From Desulfovibrio sp. (GTDB lineage Bacteria; Desulfobacterota; Desulfovibrionia; Desulfovibrionales; Desulfovibrionaceae): DNA of 64,000 nucleotides. Within the stretch, counting starts at the first letter, position 1. Every line of letters starts with the position of its first letter. Location: NCBI GenBank assembly GCA_016218665.1, contig JACRDI010000036.1:119414-183413 (forward strand). Direction: 5' to 3'. A program made the translations under genes and the position numbers. Of this stretch, positions 26,326 to 34,997 are shown piece by piece. Under the pieces are notes generated by a model. That model saw only the letters and a list, made by a program, of their open reading frames with translations. It was not told the DNA's origin and made no database searches.

Positions 26326-27876
26326 CTAGTAGGCCCAGAACATGGTCATCACCGCGCACACGCCGGTGATGAGCATGGAGACCACGAAGGCCGGGCGGAT
26401 GGCCGTGCTGGCCTCGCGGATCTTGTCGATGCTGGAGGCGGCGTTCTGCAGCTTGGCCGGGGAGATGACGCTGGCCAGGCCGCCGCCGATGGCGCTGCCC
26501 GCGGCGATGATCGCGCCCGAGGCGCCGATCTTCTCGGCCGTGGACAGGTGCAGCTTGGTCAGCATGGCGATGGACGAGGACTCCGAGCCGGAGATGAAAC
26601 CGCCAAGCAGGCCCAGGAACGGGGCCACCGCCGCATAGAACTTGCCGAAGGCGGCGGCGGAAGCGCCGGCCATGACGTTGACCATGTTGTTCATGGGATC
26701 CACGAGCTTCCAGTCCACGCCCTTGCCGGAATGGTTCATGACGTAGGCGATGGCGAAGAACACCGAGGCGCTCATGATGGGCCGGCCGGCGCGCTTGGCC
26801 GCGGTCTTGAGGCCGCGCGTCACCTGCTCGCCCGTGGCGCGCATGATGGGCAGGGCCAGGAAGGTGCACACAGCCACCCAGAAGTAGGCCTGCCAGAACA
26901 GGCGGATCTTCTCCGGGCTGCCGGGGATGATCTCAAGCGGCATGGCGTACTGCTTGAAGGTCAGGTCGAAGAAGGGCAGCGAGGGCGTGTTCAGGATCAC
27001 CGAAAACACGGTGAGGATGATCCAGGGCGAGAGCGCGCGCGGCAGGGAAAGCCGGGCCTCCGCGGCCAGGTCCTTCTCGTTCAGCAGGTTGCGGTCCTGC
27101 AGGGGCTTGCCGGTAAGCTTCACGTAGACGACCAGCGCCAGGATGACGGCCAGGCCCGCGGCGATGCCGGTGATGGTGACCAGCTGGGCCATGGCCATGA
27201 GGATGGCCACGCCGCCCGCGGTGACGCCCGCGATGACCGCCGGGACGAAGCCCTTCTTGACCATTTCGAAGCCGCCGGTGAGCTGCAGCATGCCAAGGGA
27301 AATGCAGGTGCTGATGACCGGCATGTACTGGGCGAAGTACATGCCCACCTCGTTCACCGGCTTGCCCACGAACTGGGCGAAGACCACCGCCGGAATGCCG
27401 AGCAGGGCGTAGGTGCACAGGGCGTCGTAGCCGATGGCCGGCAGCAGGATGGCGGCGAAGGTGGAATAGCCCAGCGCCAGCATGATGGGGGGCAGGATGG
27501 ACACCGTGACCGCGCCCAGGCTGGTCAAGAGGATGCCGAAGCCCACGTTGATGATCATGATCTGCACGGTCTGCTGGCCGGGGGCGATGGTCTTCATGAG
27601 GGCCACCACGCGGGCCACCGCGCCGGTCTCCTGCATGAGGGTGATCTGCATGATGCTGGCGGCCATGACCAGGGCCACCGGCAGCGAGGCCACCAGGCCG
27701 GCCACCGAGGCGATGAGCACCACGTGCAACGGCGTGCCGAAGTACAGGCAGGAGACGCCCGCGGCCACGCACCAGCCGATGTAGCCGGCCGTGTCGGCCG
27801 CCACGCGGTAGACCAGAAGCAGGAAGAAGATGGCGATGACCGGGAAAAACGCGAGCAGAACCGAAACCATGTCCAT
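26326..27876 (-). CDS. L-lactate permease, LctP family
   Basis: A 516-residue membrane protein with about 12-14 helices. Family features include ASIMQITLMQETGAVARVV, INVGFGILLTSLGAVTVS and FISGSESSSIAMLT. LctP proteins take up lactate or glycolate with protons, a main electron donor for sulfate reducers. The ATG at 27876 follows GAGGGGGA; a second in-frame ATG lies two codons on. No lactate dehydrogenase gene is beside it. Confidence 0.93.
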   Translation of the reverse strand: MDMVSVLLAFFPVIAIFFLLLVYRVAADTAGYIGWCVAAGVSCLYFGTPLHVVLIASVAGLVASLPVALVMAASIMQITLMQETGAVARVVALMKTIAPGQQTVQIMIINVGFGILLTSLGAVTVSILPPIMLALGYSTFAAILLPAIGYDALCTYALLGIPAVVFAQFVGKPVNEVGMYFAQYMPVISTCISLGMLQLTGGFEMVKKGFVPAVIAGVTAGGVAILMAMAQLVTITGIAAGLAVILALVVYVKLTGKPLQDRNLLNEKDLAAEARLSLPRALSPWIILTVFSVILNTPSLPFFDLTFKQYAMPLEIIPGSPEKIRLFWQAYFWVAVCTFLALPIMRATGEQVTRGLKTAAKRAGRPIMSASVFFAIAYVMNHSGKGVDWKLVDPMNNMVNVMAGASAAAFGKFYAAVAPFLGLLGGFISGSESSSIAMLTKLHLSTAEKIGASGAIIAAGSAIGGGLASVISPAKLQNAASSIDKIREASTAIRPAFVVSMLITGVCAVMTMFWAY

Positions 27877-28187
27877 GAAATTCACTCCCCCTCGGAAAGA
27901 ATGCGCCGGCACGCCCCCCTCACCTGCAAGTGAGTACCCGCATCCAGGGCCCGTTTCAAGCTTCGGCGCGGGGCGGTGGGCTCCTCGCGCCTGGGCCTGC
28001 GCCTTATCTGGCGCATCGTGTCGGCTCGGAATGCGGCGTGGGAAGCGGTGAGCGGAGGGCGCCAGGCGCCTCCGTTCAGCGGCTTGTACGCATGCCTTAT
28101 GCGTTTACCCGGCACAATGCAAGCACTTGTGAGGGATTGCCCGCTTGCACGTTGCAATCGCGCGCGGCCTGTGCCAAGCATGCACCC
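27877..28187. other. Intergenic region between divergent permease and lipoprotein genes
   Basis: About 310 bases with no convincing gene. It should hold both divergent promoters. I looked for a -24/-12 element and found only GG-N9-GC, one base short of the required spacing. No strong inverted repeat was found. Confidence 0.5.
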
Positions 28188-28706
28188 ATGCCCGCACTAC
28201 GTACAACCTTCGTCAGGCGCATCCGCCGGGTCCTGGCCTGCTGCCTGCTGGCCTGTCTCCTGCTGGGGGCGTGCTCCGGCCCGGTGGACACGGTGCGCCA
28301 AGCGCGCCTGCCCTACGACGAGAGCGTCACCGTGGAGCAGGCCCTCAAGCGCTACCCCTACTTCACGAAAATCGAGTGGCGCACCTACGATGACAAGAAC
28401 GGCAAGCACTACGTGGAGGCCGTGTGCGACATCGACGTGGCGGCCAACTGCAGCGAGGTGAGCGGCGAAGGGCTCAAGCTCGCCCGGCGCGACGTGGCCC
28501 GCGACTTCTTCGTAGCCCGCTTCGTGGTGGACGGCCTGCCGGCCAAGGTGCGCCCGCTGGAGGCCCAGCACGTGACCCAGTGCGTCAGCGGGGCCAAGCT
28601 CGTCATGGCCGACCCCAAGTATCTGCGCGCCATCTACAACCGCGAGCCCGTGCGCTTCTTCTGCCTGGAGGGCCTCAACTGCCCGGGCCTGAGCTCCCCC
28701 AAATAG
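28188..28706 (+). CDS. Putative lipoprotein, unknown function
   Basis: A 172-residue protein. An Arg-rich N-terminus and hydrophobic helix end in the lipobox LLGAC (Cys29), so it should be a lipoprotein. The remainder has several Cys residues (VCDIDVAANC, TQCVSGAK, FFCLEGLNC) that may form disulfides in the periplasm, and no recognised domain. No good ribosome-binding site precedes the chosen ATG; longer in-frame versions lack a sensible signal peptide. Confidence 0.7.
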   Translation: MPALRTTFVRRIRRVLACCLLACLLLGACSGPVDTVRQARLPYDESVTVEQALKRYPYFTKIEWRTYDDKNGKHYVEAVCDIDVAANCSEVSGEGLKLARRDVARDFFVARFVVDGLPAKVRPLEAQHVTQCVSGAKLVMADPKYLRAIYNREPVRFFCLEGLNCPGLSSPK

Positions 28707-28733
28707 GGCGGCACGGGCGCGGCGCGCCCCCCC

Positions 28734-29480
28734 TCAGCGCCCTTCCCCCGCGGGTTTCGCTCCGGGCGTCTCGCCCGGCTTTTCCACCGCGACCCGGCTC
28801 AATTCCTCCATCCACTGCCCAAGGGTGACGAAGCGGCAGCCGTCGGCGGCCAGCTTGTCCAGCACGTCGCCCATGAACTTCACCGTGGTCTGGTGGATGT
28901 CGTGGAACAGGAACACGCCCTCGGCCCGGCCGCCCTTGCCGGGCAGCACGCGCGACTCCACGCCCTCCAGGGTGCGGTATTTCCAGTCCTGGCTGTCCAC
29001 GCTCCACAGCGCCAGCACCATGTGTTCCTCCGCCGCCAGGCGCACGGTCTCCGCGTTGTAGAGGCCATAGGGCGGCCGGAAAAAGCGCGGCGCGATGCCC
29101 AGCCCGCGCAGCACCTGCTCCGTGCGTTCCATCTCCTCGCGCTGGCGCTCCGGGGAAAGGTGGCGGAACACGGGATGGTCGTAGGAGTGGTTGTCGACCT
29201 CGTGCCCCTCGGCCACCATGCGGCGGATGATCTCCGGGTGCTCCGCCGCCTGCTGGCCCAGCACAAAGAAGGTGGCCCGCACCTTGCGCGCCTTGAGGAT
29301 GTCCAGCAGGGCGCCGGTGTGCCTGCCCGGGCCGTCGTCGAAGGTGACGGCGCAGGCGCTGTCCCGGGCCTCCATGCGCCGGATGCGCTCCGGGCCGATG
29401 GGTTCCTCCTGGCAGCGGGCCGGGGCCGGGGCCAGCAGCAGCGCAAACAGAGTCAACGGGGCGAGGAGCCTCAACCGCAT
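28734..29480 (-). CDS. Secreted polysaccharide deacetylase (NodB domain, CE4)
   Basis: A 248-residue protein with a signal peptide (MRLRLLAPLTLFALLLAP). The NodB motifs are all visible: motif 1 TFDDGPG, motif 2 HSYDHP (H-x3-H metal site), motif 3 RPPYGLYN, and the late LFHDIH. CE4 enzymes remove N-acetyl groups from chitin-like or peptidoglycan sugars. Its start overlaps the end of the flavoprotein gene by 10 bases. Confidence 0.9.
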   Translation of the reverse strand: MRLRLLAPLTLFALLLAPAPARCQEEPIGPERIRRMEARDSACAVTFDDGPGRHTGALLDILKARKVRATFFVLGQQAAEHPEIIRRMVAEGHEVDNHSYDHPVFRHLSPERQREEMERTEQVLRGLGIAPRFFRPPYGLYNAETVRLAAEEHMVLALWSVDSQDWKYRTLEGVESRVLPGKGGRAEGVFLFHDIHQTTVKFMGDVLDKLAADGCRFVTLGQWMEELSRVAVEKPGETPGAKPAGEGR

Positions 29481-30067
29481 GCGCCGCCCTCCTGGGCCAG
29501 GGCGCGGCCAAGGTCGGCCGCTTCCTCCAGCACGTCGGCGCGCTTCTGCGCGTCGCCCAGGTGGTACACCTTGCAGGCGCGCAGCAGCCGGCTGTGGTTG
29601 AAGCCCAGCCAGTTGAAGAAGTACGCGTAGCGCGGGAAGATGTCGGTGAAGAGATCCTCCCGCGGGTGCCCCTGGGCGATGACCATGCAGAAGGTCTTGC
29701 CGGGGGCGAGCCGGGTGCGCTTCTCCTTGTTGAAGGCGTAGTCCGGCGTCAGGAAGCTGTAGCAGCGGTCGATGAAGCCCTTGAGCTGGGCCGTGACCTC
29801 CCCGAAGTACACCGGCGTGGCCAGCACCAGGGCGTCGCAGCCGCGCACGGCCTCCAGCACCTCGGTCAGCCCGTCCTTCAGCACGCAGGCCTCGGCCCCG
29901 GTCTTGCACTTCAGGCAGCCCTGGCAGCCGCGGTACTTCAGGCTGTTCAGGTTGAAGACCTGCACCTCGGCCCCGGCCCCGCGCGCGGCCTCGCACAGGG
30001 CCCTGGCCATGGCCGCGCTGTTGCCGCCACGCCTGGGGCTTCCGTTCAGACAGACGATGCGCCTCAT
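29471..30067 (-). CDS. Iron-sulfur flavoprotein / NAD(P)H-dependent FMN reductase family
   Basis: A 198-residue flavodoxin-fold protein. The FMN phosphate loop is NGSPRRGGNSA, and ATPVYFGEVTAQLKGFIDR is typical of the family. A Cys-rich loop (CQGCLKCKTGAEAC) in the position used by iron-sulfur flavoproteins could hold a [4Fe-4S] cluster or be redox-active. It probably moves electrons in the cytoplasm. Its ATG overlaps the upstream stop (ATGA), so it is coupled to the thiamine-binding protein gene. Confidence 0.85.
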   Translation of the reverse strand: MRRIVCLNGSPRRGGNSAAMARALCEAARGAGAEVQVFNLNSLKYRGCQGCLKCKTGAEACVLKDGLTEVLEAVRGCDALVLATPVYFGEVTAQLKGFIDRCYSFLTPDYAFNKEKRTRLAPGKTFCMVIAQGHPREDLFTDIFPRYAYFFNWLGFNHSRLLRACKVYHLGDAQKRADVLEEAADLGRALAQEGGACG

Positions 30068-30378
30068 CCTTTGCCCTCCCGCCCGGCGAGCTCGCGCTCC
30101 ACGCGCGCCGTTTTCGCGGCCAGCCCGTCCTCGCGTCCGCGCCGCCAGTCGGCCTTCACCGTCAGGTATACGCGGTCGCTGTCGGCGGCCACGGCCTTGA
30201 AGCATTTGTCCACCACGGCCAGCACCTCGTCCCACTCGCCCTCAATGCACGTTCCCATGGGAGTGAGCTGGTGGGCCAGTCCGCTTTCACGGATGACACC
30301 GACCGCTCGGGCCACAAAGGCTCCAACACTCTGACCTTTATCCATCGGAAACAGCGAAAGCTCCACAATGACGCTCAT
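30064..30378 (-). CDS. MTH1187-family thiamine-binding protein
   Basis: A 104-residue protein with the family start SVIVELSLFPMDKGQSV and the core HQLTPMGTCIEGEWDEVLAVVDKC. MTH1187/YkoF-like proteins are small ferredoxin-like folds; some bind thiamine. First gene of a three-gene minus-strand operon with the flavoprotein and polysaccharide deacetylase. Confidence 0.85.
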   Translation of the reverse strand: MSVIVELSLFPMDKGQSVGAFVARAVGVIRESGLAHQLTPMGTCIEGEWDEVLAVVDKCFKAVAADSDRVYLTVKADWRRGREDGLAAKTARVERELAGREGKG

Positions 30379-30746
30379 CAGACCTCCTGAACTCGTGAGT
30401 CTTCACCACCAATTGGCACTACCCGCCGTGTGCCGAAAAATAACCCCCGCCCCCCCCTTTCCGTCAACAGCGCCTTCCGCCAAGGCATTAGCTTTTTGAT
30501 TTCAGACCGTTGCACCATTCTGCACAAGCGGCGAAGCGCCGAGAATTCCAGTTTTTTTTCCGCAGGCCCTTGCCATTGTTGTGGTATCCATGTATGGAAC
30601 TCACAGCCAACTCATTGATATGGTTGCACATTTTTTGGGATTTCGTGTGGCATTCGTGCTACCACTTAACTGTGCGTAACACGGGCATCATGAAGATTGT
30701 GCAAGAGGCGTATCCGTCACGTTTTACCATAATCTGGAGGTGTTGT
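30379..30746 (+). other. AT-richer leader and promoter region of the hydrogenase operon
   Basis: About 370 bases without a gene. It is visibly richer in A/T than the flanks and includes a C-run near 30444-30455, T-runs near 30550 and 30630, and CCATGTATGG (30588-30597). It should contain the hydrogenase promoter; TTGCAC near 30623 is a possible -35 box but no good -10 follows. No -24/-12 element with correct spacing was found. Confidence 0.5.
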
Positions 30747-31724
30747 ATGAAGGTTTCCGTAGGACATGGCTTGAGCGGCGCCGAAAAACGCCTTGAAGAG
30801 CGCGGCATTTCCCGTCGCCACTTCATGAAATTCTGCGGCACCATCGCTGCGGCCATGGGTATGGGCCCGGCTTTTGCCCCCAAAATCGCCGCGGCTCTTA
30901 CCTCGGACAAGCGTCCGTCCGTCATCTGGCTGCACAACGCGGAGTGCACCGGCTGCTCCGAGTCCATTCTGCGCACTGCCGCGCCCTACATCGACACGCT
31001 GATCCTGGACGTCATCTCCCTTGAGTACCAGGAGACCATCATGGCCGCCGCTGGCGAAATGGCCGAAAAGGCCCTGCAGGACGCCATGAAGAAGCCTTAC
31101 CTCTGCGTGGTCGAAGGCGCCATCCCCATGAAGGACGGCGGCATCTACGGCATGGTGGGCGGTCACACCATGCTCGACATCTGCAAGAAGGTCATCCCCG
31201 GCGCCCTGGCCACCATCGCCTACGGCACCTGCGCCACCTACGGCGGCGTGCAGGCCGCCAAGCCGAACCCGACCGACTCCAAGGGCGTTGACGAAGTGTT
31301 CCCCAAGGCCACCATCATCAACGTGCCCGGCTGCCCGCCCAACCCGGCCAACCTGGTGGGCACCGTCGTGGCCGCCATCGCCACCGTGGTGGACAAGAAG
31401 CCCCTGCCCAAGCTGGACGACCTGAAGCGCCCCGTGGTGTTCTTCGGCGAGACCGTGCACGACAAGTGCGAGCGCCTGCCCTTCTTCGAGAAGGACCAGT
31501 TCGCCCCCGCCTTCAACTCGCCCGAGGCGAAGAAAGGCTACTGCCTGTACAAGCTCGGCTGCAAGGGCCCCTACACCTACAACAACTGCCCCACCAAGAA
31601 GTTCAACCCCCTGGACAAGGGCGTGGGCGTGAACTGGCCCGTTCAGGCCGGCCACCCCTGCATCGGCTGCTCCGAGCCGAAGTTCTGGGACACCATGAGC
31701 CCCTTCTACGAAGAGCAGAAGTAA
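30747..31724 (+). CDS. hynB: Periplasmic [NiFe] hydrogenase small subunit
   Basis: A 325-residue protein starting after CTGGAGGTGTTGT. The Tat signal ([18 protein letters not shown]) exports the folded heterodimer. The proximal cluster motif ECTGCSE, then GTCATYGG and PGCPPNP, and the C-terminal Cys set ([31 protein letters not shown]) for the medial and distal clusters are present. These carry electrons from the nickel site to periplasmic cytochrome c3. The protein ends shortly after the last cluster without a membrane anchor, as in soluble Desulfovibrio enzymes. It lies 76 bases before the large subunit. Confidence 0.97.
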   Translation: MKVSVGHGLSGAEKRLEERGISRRHFMKFCGTIAAAMGMGPAFAPKIAAALTSDKRPSVIWLHNAECTGCSESILRTAAPYIDTLILDVISLEYQETIMAAAGEMAEKALQDAMKKPYLCVVEGAIPMKDGGIYGMVGGHTMLDICKKVIPGALATIAYGTCATYGGVQAAKPNPTDSKGVDEVFPKATIINVPGCPPNPANLVGTVVAAIATVVDKKPLPKLDDLKRPVVFFGETVHDKCERLPFFEKDQFAPAFNSPEAKKGYCLYKLGCKGPYTYNNCPTKKFNPLDKGVGVNWPVQAGHPCIGCSEPKFWDTMSPFYEEQK

Positions 31725-31800
31725 GGCTGACCGGATCATTGAACCCTGGCTGTTGTAAGGCAGTACACGCGACTTTAACTCCCCATTAGGAGGACGAAAT

Positions 31801-33501
31801 ATGTCTGGTTCCAAACCTCAGGCCATTCCGGTCACGCCCAAGGGCAACTTCTCCGGCCCGGTCATCGTCGACCCGGTCACCCGCATTGAAGGCCACCTGC
31901 GCATCGACGCCACCGTTGAGAACGGCAAGATCGTCGACGTGCGCAGCAGCTCGCAGCTGTTCCGCGGCCTGGAAATCATCCTCAAGGGCCGCGACCCCCG
32001 CGACGCCCAGCACTTCACCCAGCGCTCCTGCGGCGTCTGCACCTACGTGCACGCGCTGGCCAGCACCCGCGCGGTGGACAACGCCGTGAAGGTGAAGATC
32101 CCGAAGAACGCCACCATCATGCGCAACCTGGTCATGGGTTCCCAGTTCCTGCATGACCACATCGTGCACTTCTATCACCTGCACGCCCTTGACTGGGTCA
32201 ACGTGGCCAACGCGCTGAAGGCCGACCCCGCCAAGACCGCCGCCCTGTCCAACAGCCTCTCCGCCAACCGCAAAGAGACCGCGGCCGACTTCAAGGCCGT
32301 GCAGGACAAGGTCGGCGCCCTGGTGGCTTCCGGCAAGCTCGGCATCTTCACCAACGCCTACTTCCTGGGCGAGAAGAAGAACGAGGCCTACTACCTGCCC
32401 GCCGAGGCCGACCTGATGGCCACCAAGCACTACCTTGACGCCCTGCACATGCAGGTCAAGGCCGCCCGCGCCATGGCCATCTTCGGCGCCAAGAACCCGC
32501 ACACCCAGTTCACCGTGGTCGGCGGCGTCACCAACTACGACGCCCTGAAGCCCGAGCGCGTGGCCGAGTTCAAGGCCCTCACCGACGAAGTCATCGCCTT
32601 CATCAAGGACTTCTACATCCCCGACCTGCTGGCCGTGGCGGGCTTCTACAAGGACTGGAGCAAGATTGGCGGCACCACCAACTTCTTCAGCTGCGGCGAG
32701 TTCCCCACCGACGAGTACGACCTGAACTCGCGCTTCCTGCCCCAGGGCGTCATCTTCAAGCGCGACATCGCCAAAGTGCAGAACTTCGACCCGAAGCTCA
32801 TCAAGGAGCACGTGGCCCACAGCTGGTACGTTGGCGACAAGGCCCTGCACCCGTACGACGGCGTGACCGAGCCCAAGTACACCAGCCTGAAGGACAAGGA
32901 CCGCTACTCCTGGATGAAGGCGCCCCGCTACGCCGACGAGCCCATGGAGACCGGCCCGCTGGCCACCGTTCTCGTCGCCTTCGCCCGCGGCCACAAGCCC
33001 ACGGTGGACGCCGTGAACTTCGTGCTGAAGCAGCTGAACGTGGGCCCCGACGCCCTGTTCTCCACCCTGGGCCGCACCGCCGCCCGCGGCATCGAGACCC
33101 TGGTCATCGCCAACCAGATGCAGACCTGGCTTGACGCCCTGGTCGGCAACGTGAAGGCCGGCGACTCCGAGCTGTACACCCCCTGGAAGATGCCCCAGGA
33201 GGCCGAAGGGGTCGGCTTCGTGCAGGCCCCCCGCGGCATGCTGAGCCACTGGATCAAGATCAAGAAGGGCAAGATCGAGAACTTCCAGCTCGTGGTGCCC
33301 TCCACCTGGAGCCTCGGCCCCCGCTGCGCCAACGGCAAGCTCGGCCCCGTGGAAGAGGCCCTCATGGGCACCCCGATCTTCGACCCGGCCCGCCCGGTCG
33401 AGATCCTGCGCACGGTCCACAGCTTCGACCCCTGCATCGCCTGCGGCGTGCACGTGCTCGACGCCAAGACCGGCAAGACCGCCAGCTTCAAGGTGTTGTA
33501 A
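31801..33501 (+). CDS. hynA: Periplasmic [NiFe] hydrogenase large subunit
   Basis: A 566-residue catalytic subunit, exported with the small subunit. The nickel ligands are in RSCGVCTYVH and in DPCIACGVH. The last is followed by a 15-residue C-terminal extension (VLDAKTGKTASFKVL) that the maturation protease removes after His. The codon at the first Cys of the C-terminal motif is TGC, so this is a [NiFe] and not a [NiFeSe] enzyme. The gene follows TTAGGAGGACGAAAT. It catalyses reversible H2 oxidation. Confidence 0.97.
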   Translation: MSGSKPQAIPVTPKGNFSGPVIVDPVTRIEGHLRIDATVENGKIVDVRSSSQLFRGLEIILKGRDPRDAQHFTQRSCGVCTYVHALASTRAVDNAVKVKIPKNATIMRNLVMGSQFLHDHIVHFYHLHALDWVNVANALKADPAKTAALSNSLSANRKETAADFKAVQDKVGALVASGKLGIFTNAYFLGEKKNEAYYLPAEADLMATKHYLDALHMQVKAARAMAIFGAKNPHTQFTVVGGVTNYDALKPERVAEFKALTDEVIAFIKDFYIPDLLAVAGFYKDWSKIGGTTNFFSCGEFPTDEYDLNSRFLPQGVIFKRDIAKVQNFDPKLIKEHVAHSWYVGDKALHPYDGVTEPKYTSLKDKDRYSWMKAPRYADEPMETGPLATVLVAFARGHKPTVDAVNFVLKQLNVGPDALFSTLGRTAARGIETLVIANQMQTWLDALVGNVKAGDSELYTPWKMPQEAEGVGFVQAPRGMLSHWIKIKKGKIENFQLVVPSTWSLGPRCANGKLGPVEEALMGTPIFDPARPVEILRTVHSFDPCIACGVHVLDAKTGKTASFKVL

Positions 33502-33523
33502 ACCGCTTTAGCGTCATGTAGAT

Positions 33524-33560
33524 GGACGGGAATCCGGGTGACCGGGTTCCCGTCCTTTTT
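33524..33560 (+). terminator. Terminator inside the hydrogenase operon
   Basis: GGACGGGAA (33524-33532) pairs with TTCCCGTCC (33547-33555), extended inside by CCGG/CCGG, followed by TTTTT. It stands between the large subunit and the maturation protease, so the structural genes should be expressed above the accessory genes. Confidence 0.85.
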
Positions 33561-33588
33561 CCAGCACGACCGATCAAGAAGGGGCCGC

Positions 33589-34128
33589 ATGAGCGCAGAG
33601 AACAAACGCATCCTCGTCCTTGGCGTGGGCAACATCCTCTTCACCGACGAAGGCATCGGCGTGCGCGCGGCCGAGGAGCTGGAGCGCCTGTACGATTTCT
33701 CCGACAACGTCACGGTGATGGACGGCGGCACGCTCGGCACCCGCCTCATGGACCCCATCATGAACTGCGACCTGCTCATCGTCATGGACGCCGTGCTGGG
33801 CGACGGACCGGCCGGCAGCGTGTACCGCCTGACGGGCGAGGACCTGCGCAAGAGCCTCGCCTTCAAGGATTCCATGCACCAGACGGACCTTGTGGACACG
33901 CTCATCATGTGCGAGATTGTGGGCAACCGGCCGGAGGCGGTGATCATCGGCATGGAGCCCGAGGACTACCACACCATGGGCCTGGAGCTCTCAAGCGTGT
34001 GCAAGGACCGGCAGGAGCCCTTCTTGGGCTTCGTGCTGGAGGAGATCGCCAAGGCAGGGGGCACCTACGCCAAGAAGGCCAACCCCGCCCCCGCAAGACA
34101 GGCCGAAACCCCGGCCCACCAGGAGTAA
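33589..34128 (+). CDS. Hydrogenase maturation endopeptidase (HyaD/HupD family)
   Basis: A 179-residue protease that cleaves the large subunit C-terminus once nickel is inserted. The family start LVLGVGNILFTDEGIGVRA holds the nickel-sensing Glu, VMDAVLG holds the Asp, and the downstream His is in SMHQTDL. The ATG at 33589 follows GAAGGGG; the open frame runs further upstream only through the terminator. An extended Ala/Pro tail ends the protein. It precedes hypC by four bases. Confidence 0.93.
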   Translation: MSAENKRILVLGVGNILFTDEGIGVRAAEELERLYDFSDNVTVMDGGTLGTRLMDPIMNCDLLIVMDAVLGDGPAGSVYRLTGEDLRKSLAFKDSMHQTDLVDTLIMCEIVGNRPEAVIIGMEPEDYHTMGLELSSVCKDRQEPFLGFVLEEIAKAGGTYAKKANPAPARQAETPAHQE

Positions 34129-34132
34129 CGCC

Positions 34133-34396
34133 ATGTGTCTCGCCGTTCCCGCTGAAGTCATCTCCATCGTCGACCAGGTGGCCACCTGCCGCGTGGGCGA
34201 AGGCGACACCACCGTCACCGCGTCCCTCATGGTGCTGGACGAAGAGATCGTCATCGGCGACTACCTCATCATCCACGCGGGCTTCGCCATCCGCAAGCTG
34301 GACCCGCTGGAGGCCAAGCAGACCCTGCAGATCCTGCGCGACGTCATGGCCGCTGCGGAAGAGGCCGGCATCAAGCAGGACAACATCGTCATCTAG
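34133..34396 (+). CDS. hypC: Hydrogenase assembly chaperone HypC/HybG
   Basis: An 87-residue protein starting MCLAVPAEVI. The Cys2 and the motif YLIIHAGFAIRKLD are the family marks. HypC binds HypD and the large-subunit precursor while the Fe(CN)2CO unit is built. The remaining hyp genes are not in this window. Confidence 0.95.
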   Translation: MCLAVPAEVISIVDQVATCRVGEGDTTVTASLMVLDEEIVIGDYLIIHAGFAIRKLDPLEAKQTLQILRDVMAAAEEAGIKQDNIVI

Positions 34397-34417
34397 CCGG
34401 CTTCCAGTCCGGACGCG

Positions 34418-34456
34418 AAAAGGCCCTGCGGACACGTCTCCGCAGGGCCTTTTTTC
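34418..34456 (+). terminator. Terminator of the hydrogenase operon
   Basis: AAGGCCCTGCGGA pairs with TCCGCAGGGCCTT around a short loop, followed by a T-run. The following bases (CATTGCCGG) recur after the tRNA-Leu terminator. Confidence 0.9.
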
Positions 34457-34475
34457 ATTGCCGGGCAAGGCCGGA

Positions 34476-34997
34476 TCAGGACACGGGCGCACCGCGCCGC
34501 GGCGCGGACGCTGCGGGCCGGTCCGGGGTCGGCCTCGTCCAGTAGGAGGCCCGGAAGGCCAGCCGCGCCAGAGCCACAAGCCCCAGCAGAAAGGCCAGCC
34601 CCAGGTGCGCCCAGTCCACCAGCATGGTAGGCGTGGGCGAGAAGGACACGCTGGGCAGGTTCTTGAGCACGCGCACCGCGCCCGTGGCCACCAGCAGCAG
34701 CAGAATGCCCGCCCGCGTCCAGCCGAAGGCCGAGAGGGCGTGCCCACGCCGCCACTCCAGCAGCCAGCGCGTGGCCACATAGGAGCCCAGGACCAGCAGG
34801 CCCACGGCGCCGACGTAATGCAGCTTGTGGGTCAGCCAGAAGTCGCCCAGCCAGCCCAGGCCCGGCACGGCCACGATGCGGTAGCGGCTGGCGATGGGCA
34901 TCTGCATGGTGCCGGTGACGGCGAGCAGGGCCACGAAAACCACATAGGCCCAGCCCACGCGGCGGGAAACGGGGGAGTTGGTGCCGGAGGCGCTCAT
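34476..34997 (-). CDS. Membrane cytochrome b-like subunit (DUF4405-type)
   Basis: A 173-residue membrane protein with four predicted helices (about 15-32, 58-76, 95-112 and 130-148). Histidines in helices (HKLHYVG, DWAHLGLAF) could ligate haem b. It is encoded after the HybA-like ferredoxin with an ATGA overlap, so the two likely form a membrane complex that passes electrons between periplasm and quinone pool. The tail is Pro/Arg-rich. Family assignment is tentative. Confidence 0.65.
   Translation of the reverse strand: MSASGTNSPVSRRVGWAYVVFVALLAVTGTMQMPIASRYRIVAVPGLGWLGDFWLTHKLHYVGAVGLLVLGSYVATRWLLEWRRGHALSAFGWTRAGILLLLVATGAVRVLKNLPSVSFSPTPTMLVDWAHLGLAFLLGLVALARLAFRASYWTRPTPDRPAASAPRRGAPVS

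Noticed and set aside
27877..27960. A sigma-54 promoter for the lactate permease
   Set aside because: The best candidate on the minus strand has GG and GC separated by nine bases rather than ten.
30379..30746. A sigma-54 promoter or a 62-codon gene upstream of the hydrogenase
   Set aside because: TTGGCAC near 30414 lacks GC at the required 10-base distance, and other candidates fail on spacing. The small frame at 30430-30618 has no ribosome-binding site or homology.
33421..33501. Possible selenocysteine in the hydrogenase C-terminal motif
   Set aside because: The codon in DPCIACGVH is TGC. There is no in-frame TGA, so the enzyme is [NiFe].
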